From assembly GCA_023430975.1 (NCBI GenBank), contig JAEYYB010000172.1:1-64000 (forward strand): DNA of 64,000 nucleotides, read 5' to 3'. Numbering within the stretch: position 1 is the stretch's first letter; each line of letters opens with the position of its first letter. Source of the stretch: Bacillota bacterium (GTDB lineage: Bacteria; Bacillota; Clostridia; Acetivibrionales; DSM-2933). Shown piece after piece: positions 17,745 through 25,142 of this stretch. The position numbers were made by a program, and so were the translations under genes. The notes beneath the pieces are model-generated. The model searched no databases, was not told the origin of the DNA, and was given only the letters and a program-made list of their open reading frames with translations.

Positions 17745-17857
17745 TATATATCACTCCTTTTATTAAGAATAGTCTATAATTTTTAGAAAAGATCTGTGAA
17801 ACTCTAAACCCGATACACATTTTTAATGTGGAAAATGCGATTAGTAACTTACTTAAA

Positions 17858-18793
17858 TTATAATTCCTCTGTCGGGCCTTTGTCAATGGAAATGGATAAT
17901 ATACCCTCGAGGTCAAAGTCGGGTACGTATTTGGAATCAGCTGAGTCTCTTTCCTGTATATAGCCGTTGGAAAAGTCAAGTTTAATAAAATGATTTAAGA
18001 CCTTTTCATACTCTTTTCTAATTAACCTTCTGTCAATTTCGGGATACATGTGGGAGTTATAAAATGGAGTATATTGGCTCATAATGCTTACTACAATATC
18101 ATCCGTAGGAAGATTGGCTTTTATAAAGTCCAGTATTTTTATGGATTCACCTGTCATTCCGGGAAGGACAAGGTGCCTTATAACTACCCCTTTTTGAATC
18201 ATCCCATGTTCATCAAATACAGCCTTACCTGTTTGGCGATACATCTCCAAAACGGCATTTGTGGCTATGTTAAAATAGTTTTTTGCATCGGAATACTTCA
18301 TAGCAGATTCATTTTTAAAGTATTTTATATCGGGAAGATATATACTTACAAGGCCTTCAAGCTGCTTTAAGCTTGTAATGCTGTCATAGCCGTTTGAATT
18401 ATAAACGACAGGTATTTTTAAGCTTTTGCCAAGACTTTTTATGCATCCTGCTATTGCATAAGTATAGTGGGACGGGCTCACAAAGTTTATGTTGTGTACA
18501 CCTTTTTGCTGGAGGTTTAAGATTATCATCTCAAGCTCTTGGAGGGATACAACCTTGCCAAAGTTCTCCTGGCTGATTTTATAGTTTTGACAAAAAATAC
18601 ACTTAAGATTACAACCGGAGAAAAAAATGGTGCCTGACCCATTTACACCGCTAATACAAGGTTCTTCCCATTTGTGGAGAAATGCTTTTGCAATTTTTAT
18701 ATCAGAGCCGGCACTGCATTTTCCGGAGGCTTTGGTTCTGTCCACCATGCATGTTTGAGGACACATAGTACAAGATGAATAGTTGTATTTCAT
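17858..18793 (-). CDS. Radical SAM protein, PflX/PflA-like
   Basis: A 311-residue radical SAM enzyme. SGCNLKCIFCQNY carries the CxxxCxxC cluster ligands. An N-terminal Cys-rich segment (CTMCPQTCMVDR, then GKC) is typical of the PflX subgroup and may bind a second iron-sulfur cluster. LPDIKYF and VVIRHLVLPGMTGES also match this subgroup. It differs from true pyruvate formate-lyase activases, which are shorter and sit beside pfl. The substrate is unknown. The ribosome binding site (GCGGGTG) is weak. Confidence 0.85.
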   Translation of the reverse strand: MKYNYSSCTMCPQTCMVDRTKASGKCSAGSDIKIAKAFLHKWEEPCISGVNGSGTIFFSGCNLKCIFCQNYKISQENFGKVVSLQELEMIILNLQQKGVHNINFVSPSHYTYAIAGCIKSLGKSLKIPVVYNSNGYDSITSLKQLEGLVSIYLPDIKYFKNESAMKYSDAKNYFNIATNAVLEMYRQTGKAVFDEHGMIQKGVVIRHLVLPGMTGESIKILDFIKANLPTDDIVVSIMSQYTPFYNSHMYPEIDRRLIRKEYEKVLNHFIKLDFSNGYIQERDSADSKYVPDFDLEGILSISIDKGPTEEL

Positions 18794-18851
18794 AAGGCAC
18801 CCGCTTTTTTATTTATTTAAATTTGTTATTGGTCAATATTTTACATTTTAC

Positions 18852-18880
18852 TTTACAAGATTATCAAATAAAATTATAAT
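18852..18880 (+). promoter_or_regulatory. Sigma-A-type promoter for the alpha/beta hydrolase gene
   Basis: TTTACA, a 17-base spacer and TATAAT. It implies a leader of about 135 bases before the start at 19023. Confidence 0.6.
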
Positions 18881-19022
18881 ATGACTAAAGATAACAGGAG
18901 TCAAGCTGCATATTTCAACATTTTTTGAAGATAATAAGAAATCCGTAGAAGATAGTAAGAAATCGGGGAATTTTTAGCCTGTATCTGTAATCATTCAATC
19001 ATTCCTAAATAAGGAGCGAATC

Positions 19023-19979
19023 ATGAATATTAGCGGTATTACATATGCACATAAAAGAAATGTAAAGCTTAGAAGGACTATAATCTTGTTAGTAATTATT
19101 TTCATCTTTTTGGCTTTTATAGGAATTTTAGGTGTCTCAGCTTATGTGGGATGGTCTTTGATACACCCTGAAAGAAGAAGCTTACCTAAATTTTCATCTA
19201 ATATAGTTATTGAATATGATGATGTCCAATTTAAGGATATTACTAAATCTATAACATTAAAGGGCTGGTATTTTAAAGCAAAGGGCAGTGATAAGACCAT
19301 TATCATGGCTCATGGATATACAAATAACAGGCTTCAGTTTAATGAGAAAACCCTTGATATGATAAGTGGATTGCAATCAAATGGTTTCAGCGTATTGACA
19401 TTTGATTTCAGGAACAGCGGTATCTCAGGTGGAGATAAGACAACCATAGGAATTAAAGAAAAGGATGACTTGCTTGGTGCCATAAAATATGTAAAATCCA
19501 CTGGAGGAAAGCATATTGTGTTAATGGGTTTTTCCATGGGTGCTTCGACAGCAATACATACGGCGGCTGAAAGTCCTGATGTAGAAGCAGTAATAGCAGA
19601 TGCACCTTTTGCTGACCTCGATACCTATCTTAGGGAAAATTTAAGTGTTTGGAGTTCTTTGCCCAAGTTTCCTTTCAACAACACCATTCTACTTATTGTG
19701 AAATTTATGGCGAATTTAGACCCTAATCAGATGATACCCAAAAATGATATTGAAGGTGTGGCACCCAGACCTGTAATGCTGATACATGGTAAGGATGATG
19801 ATGCGACACCTATAAGGAACAGTGAAGAGATTTACAATGCATATACAAAGATAAACAAGGAAAATATAACCTTCTGGAAAGTTGACGGAGCTAAGCACCT
19901 TGGGAGCTACGAGAAGGATACCAAAGAGTATATGAAAAATATATATGAGTTTTTGGGGAAAGTATATGGTTCAAAATAG
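19023..19979 (+). CDS. Membrane-anchored alpha/beta hydrolase
   Basis: A 318-residue protein with one N-terminal membrane helix (about residues 18-45) and an alpha/beta-hydrolase domain. The catalytic triad is visible: nucleophile GFSMGAS, acid in HGKDDDATP and His in GAKHLGSY; HGYTNNR is the oxyanion-hole strand. It resembles the YqkD/BAAT-like serine hydrolases of Firmicutes. The active site should face outward if the single helix is an uncleaved anchor. Ester or amide substrates are unknown. GGAGCG precedes the ATG. Its 3' end overlaps the YdcF-like gene. Confidence 0.88.
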   Translation: MNISGITYAHKRNVKLRRTIILLVIIFIFLAFIGILGVSAYVGWSLIHPERRSLPKFSSNIVIEYDDVQFKDITKSITLKGWYFKAKGSDKTIIMAHGYTNNRLQFNEKTLDMISGLQSNGFSVLTFDFRNSGISGGDKTTIGIKEKDDLLGAIKYVKSTGGKHIVLMGFSMGASTAIHTAAESPDVEAVIADAPFADLDTYLRENLSVWSSLPKFPFNNTILLIVKFMANLDPNQMIPKNDIEGVAPRPVMLIHGKDDDATPIRNSEEIYNAYTKINKENITFWKVDGAKHLGSYEKDTKEYMKNIYEFLGKVYGSK

Positions 19980-20559
19980 ACCTGATTATTCATTTCATTG
20001 TATCAGTGACTTTATATTTGCTGAATCCAAGATATTACTCCCATCGGATATAATACTGGTTCCTGGAAGCGATTGTATGGAACTGGCTATAAGAGCTGCA
20101 GAGCTTTATAATGAAGGTCTGGCACCGACTGTTTTGATATCAGGCGGATATAACCCTATAATACCTGATTATGCTTCAGAGAGTGAGTTTTTAATGAGTA
20201 CTGCTGTTTCAAACGGGATATGCAGCGAGGCTGTCATACTTGAAAGTGAGGCAAGGAATACTTTTGAAAATGCAGTTTTATCATGGAAGATAATAGAGCA
20301 AAGAGGCTTAAAGCCCAAAAGGTGTTTATTGGTTTGCAAGGCTTATCACTCAAGAAGAGCTCTTTTGACATATCAGGCACGATTCCCGGCGAACATGAAA
20401 TTTTGTATTTCAACAGTTGAGGATTATAAGAAAATTAATAAGCTGAACTGGTTTCAAACTGATACAGGTATTAAAACGGTAATGACGGAAGTCGTTAAGA
20501 TCGGTAAGTACTTTAATGACGAAATAAAGCCATTGTATGAAAAAGAAAGGCTGTTATAA
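19966..20559 (+). CDS. YdcF/SanA-like DUF218 protein
   Basis: A 197-residue DUF218-domain protein: DIILVPGSD, LISGGYN, SESEFLMSTA, VILESEARNTFENA, and LVCKAYHSRRALLTYQ with a conserved His-Ser-Arg-Arg. Family members (YdcF, SanA, ElyC) are linked to envelope integrity, and the fold binds nucleotides or S-adenosylmethionine. There is no membrane segment here. The ATG at 19966 has GGGGAAAG upstream and overlaps the hydrolase stop by 14 bases, so the two are coupled; an in-frame ATG at 19945 is less likely. Confidence 0.85.
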   Translation: MVQNRPDYSFHCISDFIFAESKILLPSDIILVPGSDCMELAIRAAELYNEGLAPTVLISGGYNPIIPDYASESEFLMSTAVSNGICSEAVILESEARNTFENAVLSWKIIEQRGLKPKRCLLVCKAYHSRRALLTYQARFPANMKFCISTVEDYKKINKLNWFQTDTGIKTVMTEVVKIGKYFNDEIKPLYEKERLL

Positions 20560-20563
20560 CAAC

Positions 20564-20668
20564 CTAAGGCATGGTTGAAAAATTACTTACCGTTTTGGGT
20601 GTGTGTTTACGAGTTAAGTTAACACGAAAGCGAAATTATACGGTAAGTTATATTTTCAACATGACTAA
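20564..20668. repeat. Family B element, full length
   Basis: CTAAGGCATGGTTGAAAAATTAC, CGTTTTGGGTGTGTGTTTACGAG, TTAAGTTAACACGAAAGCG, GGTAAGTTATATTTTCAAC, ATGACTAAG. It fills the gap between two convergent genes and may act as their shared terminator. Confidence 0.85.
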
Positions 20669-20675
20669 GTAGTGC

Positions 20676-22265
20676 CTATGATGCTTCCTGAGCTTCCAAT
20701 TTCCTTACAAACAGTGATACCAGGCTGGGATCGAATTGTGTGCCGCTTTTAGCCTTTAGCTCAGCTAAAGCTTCTTCATGCGACAGGGTATCTCTATATA
20801 CCCTTTTAACTATCATTGCAGAATATGAATCGGCGATCTGCACAATACGGCCTTCAAGAGATATGTTTTCACCTGACAAATTCCCAGGGTAACCCGTTCC
20901 ATTCCAGTACTCATGGTGGTGTTTTACTCCGTTTATTATGGTTTCTGACAGGTCTAAATGATTAAGTATGCTTATGCCATAATCAACATGGTTTTTCATA
21001 ACAGAATATTCCTTATCTGTCAATTTGCTTGATTTTCTTATTATATCGCTGGATATAAGTGTCTTTCCAATATCATGGAGCCATCCTGATGTATATATGT
21101 CATCAACTGTTTGAGGAGGAAGATTAAGCTCTATGGCAAGAACTGATGCATAATATGCAGTATATCCGGAATGAACGAAGGTGTACATGTCCTTTTCGGC
21201 AAGCACATTTAAAAACTCATAACCTGCATCAGATAAAATTGGAGGCTCTTGCTTTGTATAGATGCTGCCTCTTATATTTTTGAACTTATTCATAAACATA
21301 TTTTTGTCTGCATTATTAAGAAGCCTTTCAATACTTATATTCCTGTCACTGTGTGAATGCGATTCTCCAATAGCGAAAGAAAGCCTTATTGGATCTATCT
21401 CAGGATCAAGTATAAATAGTTTGTTTTTTAGTGTGTTGTAAATCCTGCGCCTAAGAAGACTGGGGAGTATATTAGCGTCTTTTATAAGAACAACAAACTC
21501 GTTTCCGCCCATTCTCCCTATTATGCTCTCATATTCCTGGGTTTCAACCTTTAAAACTTGTGCTACCTGAATAAGAATCTTGTTACCGGCAGAGTAGCCA
21601 TATGTATTGTTAATCTGTTTGAAACGGTCGGTATCAATTATAAGAAGTGTTACGTTTGAGCCTTGGGATAGCCACTTTTTACCTGTTTCAATAACATGGG
21701 ACATTGTTGCAGTGGGGGTAAGTGAGTCTGATATACTGAGTAAACAAAACTTGTCTCTCTCAGATATAAGGTGGCGGAAGAGTTTTGCTATGACGGTTAT
21801 ATATATGGCAGAAAAAAGAATTCCCGTTCTGATCCCAAAAACCTGCTCAACTGGACGGAATTCCTTCATGTAACCTATCTGGAAAAACAGTATAAAGCCT
21901 AGAAATACTACCGATACCACATCTGTAAGCAATATTGAGAAAATTATTGATAGAGAAGCAGAATCGGAAATAATCCCACTAAAATAATTTATATCAAACT
22001 TAAATAAATTCATGTTAATAACATAAATGCTAAAAGCAAGATAGGCTAAAATGTATTTGACCAATTTGTATCTTGTGGATAAGTTCCAGTACTTACTGGA
22101 AAAAATCAAAATACCGAAAGGCAATGTCAATGTCAGGAACAATATCCTTCCACTCCAAAAAATCGGTTTAATGGCTATATACAATGATAATAATATAAAG
22201 AATATATCCATCTTGTGTTTGCGGATAACTGATAGAATTTTGGAATTAAGAATAAACCTGTACAA
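20676..22265 (-). CDS. Membrane GGDEF (degenerate) - HD-GYP protein
   Basis: A 529-residue protein with six or more N-terminal membrane segments (to about residue 165), a GGDEF domain whose signature reads GGNEF, and a C-terminal HD-GYP domain. The HD-GYP domain has SGWLHDIGKTLI (HD pair), VKHHHEYWNGTGYP (HHE and GYP) and RIVQIADSYSAM. The HD-GYP part should hydrolyse c-di-GMP. The Asp to Asn change makes cyclase activity unlikely, so that domain may sense GTP. The start is TTG, with GGGAGG six bases before it. It is the last gene of rph-rdgB-this gene. Confidence 0.88.
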   Translation of the reverse strand: MYRFILNSKILSVIRKHKMDIFFILLSLYIAIKPIFWSGRILFLTLTLPFGILIFSSKYWNLSTRYKLVKYILAYLAFSIYVINMNLFKFDINYFSGIISDSASLSIIFSILLTDVVSVVFLGFILFFQIGYMKEFRPVEQVFGIRTGILFSAIYITVIAKLFRHLISERDKFCLLSISDSLTPTATMSHVIETGKKWLSQGSNVTLLIIDTDRFKQINNTYGYSAGNKILIQVAQVLKVETQEYESIIGRMGGNEFVVLIKDANILPSLLRRRIYNTLKNKLFILDPEIDPIRLSFAIGESHSHSDRNISIERLLNNADKNMFMNKFKNIRGSIYTKQEPPILSDAGYEFLNVLAEKDMYTFVHSGYTAYYASVLAIELNLPPQTVDDIYTSGWLHDIGKTLISSDIIRKSSKLTDKEYSVMKNHVDYGISILNHLDLSETIINGVKHHHEYWNGTGYPGNLSGENISLEGRIVQIADSYSAMIVKRVYRDTLSHEEALAELKAKSGTQFDPSLVSLFVRKLEAQEAS

Positions 22266-22316
22266 GACTAACCTCCCGAATAACCAATTGAAATCAATTT
22301 TAAGTATCTATTTTTT

Positions 22317-22913
22317 TTAGGTATACTTTTTTTGCAGTTCATTTACCATTAACCTTAGAGCTTTACCCCTATGGCTAATCTCATGCTTCATTTCCGATAC
22401 CATTTGTGCCGTTGTCATTTGGTACTCTGGTACATAGAATAGGGGATCATAGCCAAATCCATTAGTGCCGTTAGGCTCATTTGATATATACCCCTCGCAT
22501 GTTCCTTTAACCGTAAAGTTGCTTCCATCAGGAAATACTACTGCTATAACACATACAAAGCGTGCCGCACGCTTTTCGAAAGGCACGTCCTTAAGCATAT
22601 CCAAGAGCTTTTTGTTTTTCTCTTCATCAGTTGCATTTTCTCCTGCAAATCTTGAGGAATAAATTCCGGGTGCACCATTTAGAAAATCAACCTCAAGGCC
22701 GGAATCATCCGCCATAACAGTTTCACCTGTAATACGGCTTATCTCGCTTGCTTTAATCAGTGCATTTTCTTCAAATGTTGAACCTGTTTCCTCAATATCT
22801 ATATTTAGACCCACGGATTCCATTGATAAAACTTCATATGGAAAGTCCTTCAATATTTCCGATATTTCTTTGATTTTTCCCTTATTCTTGGTTGCTGCTA
22901 TGAACTTTTTCAT
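22317..22913 (-). CDS. rdgB: XTP/dITP diphosphatase (RdgB/HAM1)
   Basis: A 198-residue non-canonical purine NTP pyrophosphatase: FIAATKNKGKIKEI, TGSTFEENALIKA, VMADDSGLEVDFL, PGIYSSRFAGE, NGFGYDPLFYVP and HEISHRGKALR. It removes ITP, dITP and XTP from the nucleotide pool. The start overlaps the rph 3' end by 32 bases, so translation is probably coupled. The rph-rdgB pairing is common in Firmicutes. Confidence 0.96.
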   Translation of the reverse strand: MKKFIAATKNKGKIKEISEILKDFPYEVLSMESVGLNIDIEETGSTFEENALIKASEISRITGETVMADDSGLEVDFLNGAPGIYSSRFAGENATDEEKNKKLLDMLKDVPFEKRAARFVCVIAVVFPDGSNFTVKGTCEGYISNEPNGTNGFGYDPLFYVPEYQMTTAQMVSEMKHEISHRGKALRLMVNELQKKYT

Positions 22914-23658
22914 CTTTTGTTATTCCCCCGATATAGTTGGTTAATGGCCCTAAAGCACTTTTTTGAATGTCAATGAGCTTTAATATACCGGACTCTGAAA
23001 GCTTCAGTAACTTATCTAACTCGTTTCTGCTGAAGGGTGCCTGTTCACCTGTTGCCTGAACCTCGATGAACTTACCCGAACCGGCCATTATAACGTTCAT
23101 ATCTACAGTTGCCCTTGAATCTTCTTCGTAGCAAAGATCAAGCATTTCATGACCAAATACTAAGCCTACGCTTGTCGCAGCAACATAATCCATAATTGGA
23201 GTTTTTGTAATTACTCCATTATCTATTAAATATTTACAAGCCTCAACAGTAGCAACGAAAGCACCTGTAATGGAGGCTGTCCTTGTACCCCCGTCAGCTT
23301 GAATAACATCACAATCCAATGTTATTACTCTTTCACCTAAAATATTGAAGTTGATTACTGATCTTATAGCCCTGCCTATTAATCTTTGAATTTCCTGTGT
23401 CCTTCCGTTAAGCTTAAGTTTACTTATATCCCTTGTGTTTCTGGTTTGGGTTGCACGTGGCAGCATGGAATATTCTGCAGTCAGCCAGCCTTCGCCTGAG
23501 TTTTTTTTGAAGGGTGGAACTTTATCATCTATAGAAGCAGTACAAATTACTTTTGTATTTCCAACTTCAATTAATGCAGATCCCTCTGCATGTTTTATAT
23601 AGCCTCTGGTTATTTTCACAGGACGAAGCTGTGCATCATTCCTACCGTCCAATCTCAA
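22882..23658 (-). CDS. rph: Ribonuclease PH
   Basis: A 258-residue phosphorolytic 3'-5' exoribonuclease that trims tRNA precursors: LRPVKITRGYIKHAEGSAL, GWLTAEYSMLPRAT, GRTQEIQRLIGRAIR, DCDVIQADGGTRTASI and DLCYEEDSRATVDMNVI. I place the start at the TTG at 23658, which yields MRLDGR, the family N-terminus. The in-frame GTG at 23665-23667 lies within GAAAGGTAGTGA, an extended ribosome binding site, and is too close to it to be used. A family C element lies just upstream. Confidence 0.94.
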   Translation of the reverse strand: MRLDGRNDAQLRPVKITRGYIKHAEGSALIEVGNTKVICTASIDDKVPPFKKNSGEGWLTAEYSMLPRATQTRNTRDISKLKLNGRTQEIQRLIGRAIRSVINFNILGERVITLDCDVIQADGGTRTASITGAFVATVEACKYLIDNGVITKTPIMDYVAATSVGLVFGHEMLDLCYEEDSRATVDMNVIMAGSGKFIEVQATGEQAPFSRNELDKLLKLSESGILKLIDIQKSALGPLTNYIGGITKDEKVHSSNQE

Positions 23659-23683
23659 TGGTGTCACTACCTTTCTGATTTAG

Positions 23684-23789
23684 TTAGTAATGCCTTAGAA
23701 ATAACTTAATATTTTCAAGAACAAAATCCCGATGATTTAGCGGGGTTTTGGACGATGAGAATTCCATGTTATTTCTTAGCCATCACTTA
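23684..23789. repeat. Family C element with TTA flanks
   Basis: TTA, then GTAATGCCTTAGAAATAAC at one end; GTTATTTCTTAGCCATCAC, then TTA at the other. The centre has ACAAAATCCCGATGA and GCGGGGTTTTGGACGATG. It matches the copy at 10581 in opposite orientation. The TTA on both sides suggests a target duplication. It lies between galE and rph. Confidence 0.85.
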
Positions 23790-23818
23790 GTAATTTTTCA
23801 CTCGTCATAAATAATTAT

Positions 23819-24805
23819 TTATATATTATAGCCTTTAGGATGTGTTTTATGCCAAGTCCAAGCTGTTTCAATTATTGTTTCAAGATCGTTATACCGAGGA
23901 GTCCATTTTAGATCTTTAATTATCTTTTCTGAAGATGCAACAAGTATGGCAGGATCCCCTGTACGCTTGGGTGCAACAACAGACTTAATTGGTTGGCCTG
24001 TTACCTTGCGGGCGATTTCAATAACTTCCTTAACGGAAAAGCCCTTGCCGTTACCAAGATTGTAAATTTCACTCTGGTTATCTTTTCTAAGCTTGTTAAG
24101 TGCAAGTACATGTGCATTGGCAAGATCGGTAACATGGATATAATCTCTTATACATGTTCCGTCAGGAGTTGGATAATCGGTTCCGAATATCTTTATGTCT
24201 TCCCTCTTACCAAGTGCTACTTGTAATATCAATGGTATGAGATGTGTCTCAGGATGATGATCCTCTCCGATTTGACCGCTTATATGAGCACCTGAAGCGT
24301 TAAAATACCTTAATATCACATGCTTTATACCAAGGCATTTATCAGCCCATTTCAATGCTTTCTCAACGGTAAGCTTTGTCTCACCGTAAGGATTTGTAGG
24401 TAATGTCTTATCGGTTTCAAGGATGGGAACATTTTCAGGTTCTCCATAAGTAGCTGCAGTGGAAGAGAACACAATTTTCTTAACCCCAGCTTCATTCATG
24501 GCATTAAGAAGATTTAATGTAGAGACAACATTGTTGTTGTAAAATTTAAGCGGGTCAACAGTACTCTCTCCTACCTCTATATAAGCTGCAAAATGTATCA
24601 CAGCCTCAATTTCATTTTCTTTAAATACTTTATTTATGAATTCCTTATCTCTAAGATCACCGATTATGAGCTTTCCGCCTAGTACAGATTCTTTATGTCC
24701 TCTTTCCAGGCTGTCCAATATTATGACGTCTTCTTTATTTTCCAATAATTCTGCTACTGTATGACTTCCAATGTATCCTGCTCCGCCTGTAACCAGTATA
24801 CTCAA
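23819..24805 (-). CDS. galE: UDP-glucose 4-epimerase
   Basis: A 328-residue short-chain dehydrogenase-type epimerase: NAD-binding LVTGGAGYIGSH, SSTAATYGE with the catalytic Ser/Thr, PYGETK with the YxxxK pair, RYFNASGAH and RDYIHVTDLANAH. It interconverts UDP-glucose and UDP-galactose for cell-wall and surface sugars. The start is taken as the TTG at 24805 (MSILVTGG), because GAAAGGTAGTGA upstream is the ribosome binding site and contains the alternative GTG at 24812-24814. It is transcribed apart from rph. Confidence 0.95.
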   Translation of the reverse strand: MSILVTGGAGYIGSHTVAELLENKEDVIILDSLERGHKESVLGGKLIIGDLRDKEFINKVFKENEIEAVIHFAAYIEVGESTVDPLKFYNNNVVSTLNLLNAMNEAGVKKIVFSSTAATYGEPENVPILETDKTLPTNPYGETKLTVEKALKWADKCLGIKHVILRYFNASGAHISGQIGEDHHPETHLIPLILQVALGKREDIKIFGTDYPTPDGTCIRDYIHVTDLANAHVLALNKLRKDNQSEIYNLGNGKGFSVKEVIEIARKVTGQPIKSVVAPKRTGDPAILVASSEKIIKDLKWTPRYNDLETIIETAWTWHKTHPKGYNI

Positions 24806-25054
24806 TCTATTCACTACCTTTCATACATAATATTTAAAAGTTGTTTATCTTTATTAAGACCAACTATTATCATAATAATACACAATAAAAGTATATTTCC
24901 GTTATTTTGCTTGTTTAAATTATAATAACATTTATTATAAAAAAATTAAACTCATTTTTTACATAAATAATACAAATAATATTACATTGTTTAGAGTAAT
25001 ATTATTCGCAGCTAAAAGAATTTACTGCGGTACATTAGGTATTATCAAATTTAA

Positions 25055-25128
25055 TTGTATTAATCACTTTTAATATTGATTAATATTAAAAAATATATAT
25101 AATATATTAAAAGTGTTATCAATTAATA
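25055..25128. repeat. Family A ends, outward facing, before tex
   Basis: TATTAATCACTTTTAATAT and ATATTAAAAGTGTTATC AATTAATA form an inverted pair around an AT run. These look like two family A ends pointing outward rather than a complete element. The right arm ends within 15 bases of the tex start, so the hairpin could affect its expression. Confidence 0.5.
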
Positions 25129-25142
25129 CATTGGAGGAGCAT

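Noticed and set aside
17858..18793. Pyruvate formate-lyase activating enzyme
   Set aside because: No pfl gene is adjacent, and the Cys-rich N-terminal extension and length fit the PflX-like group instead.
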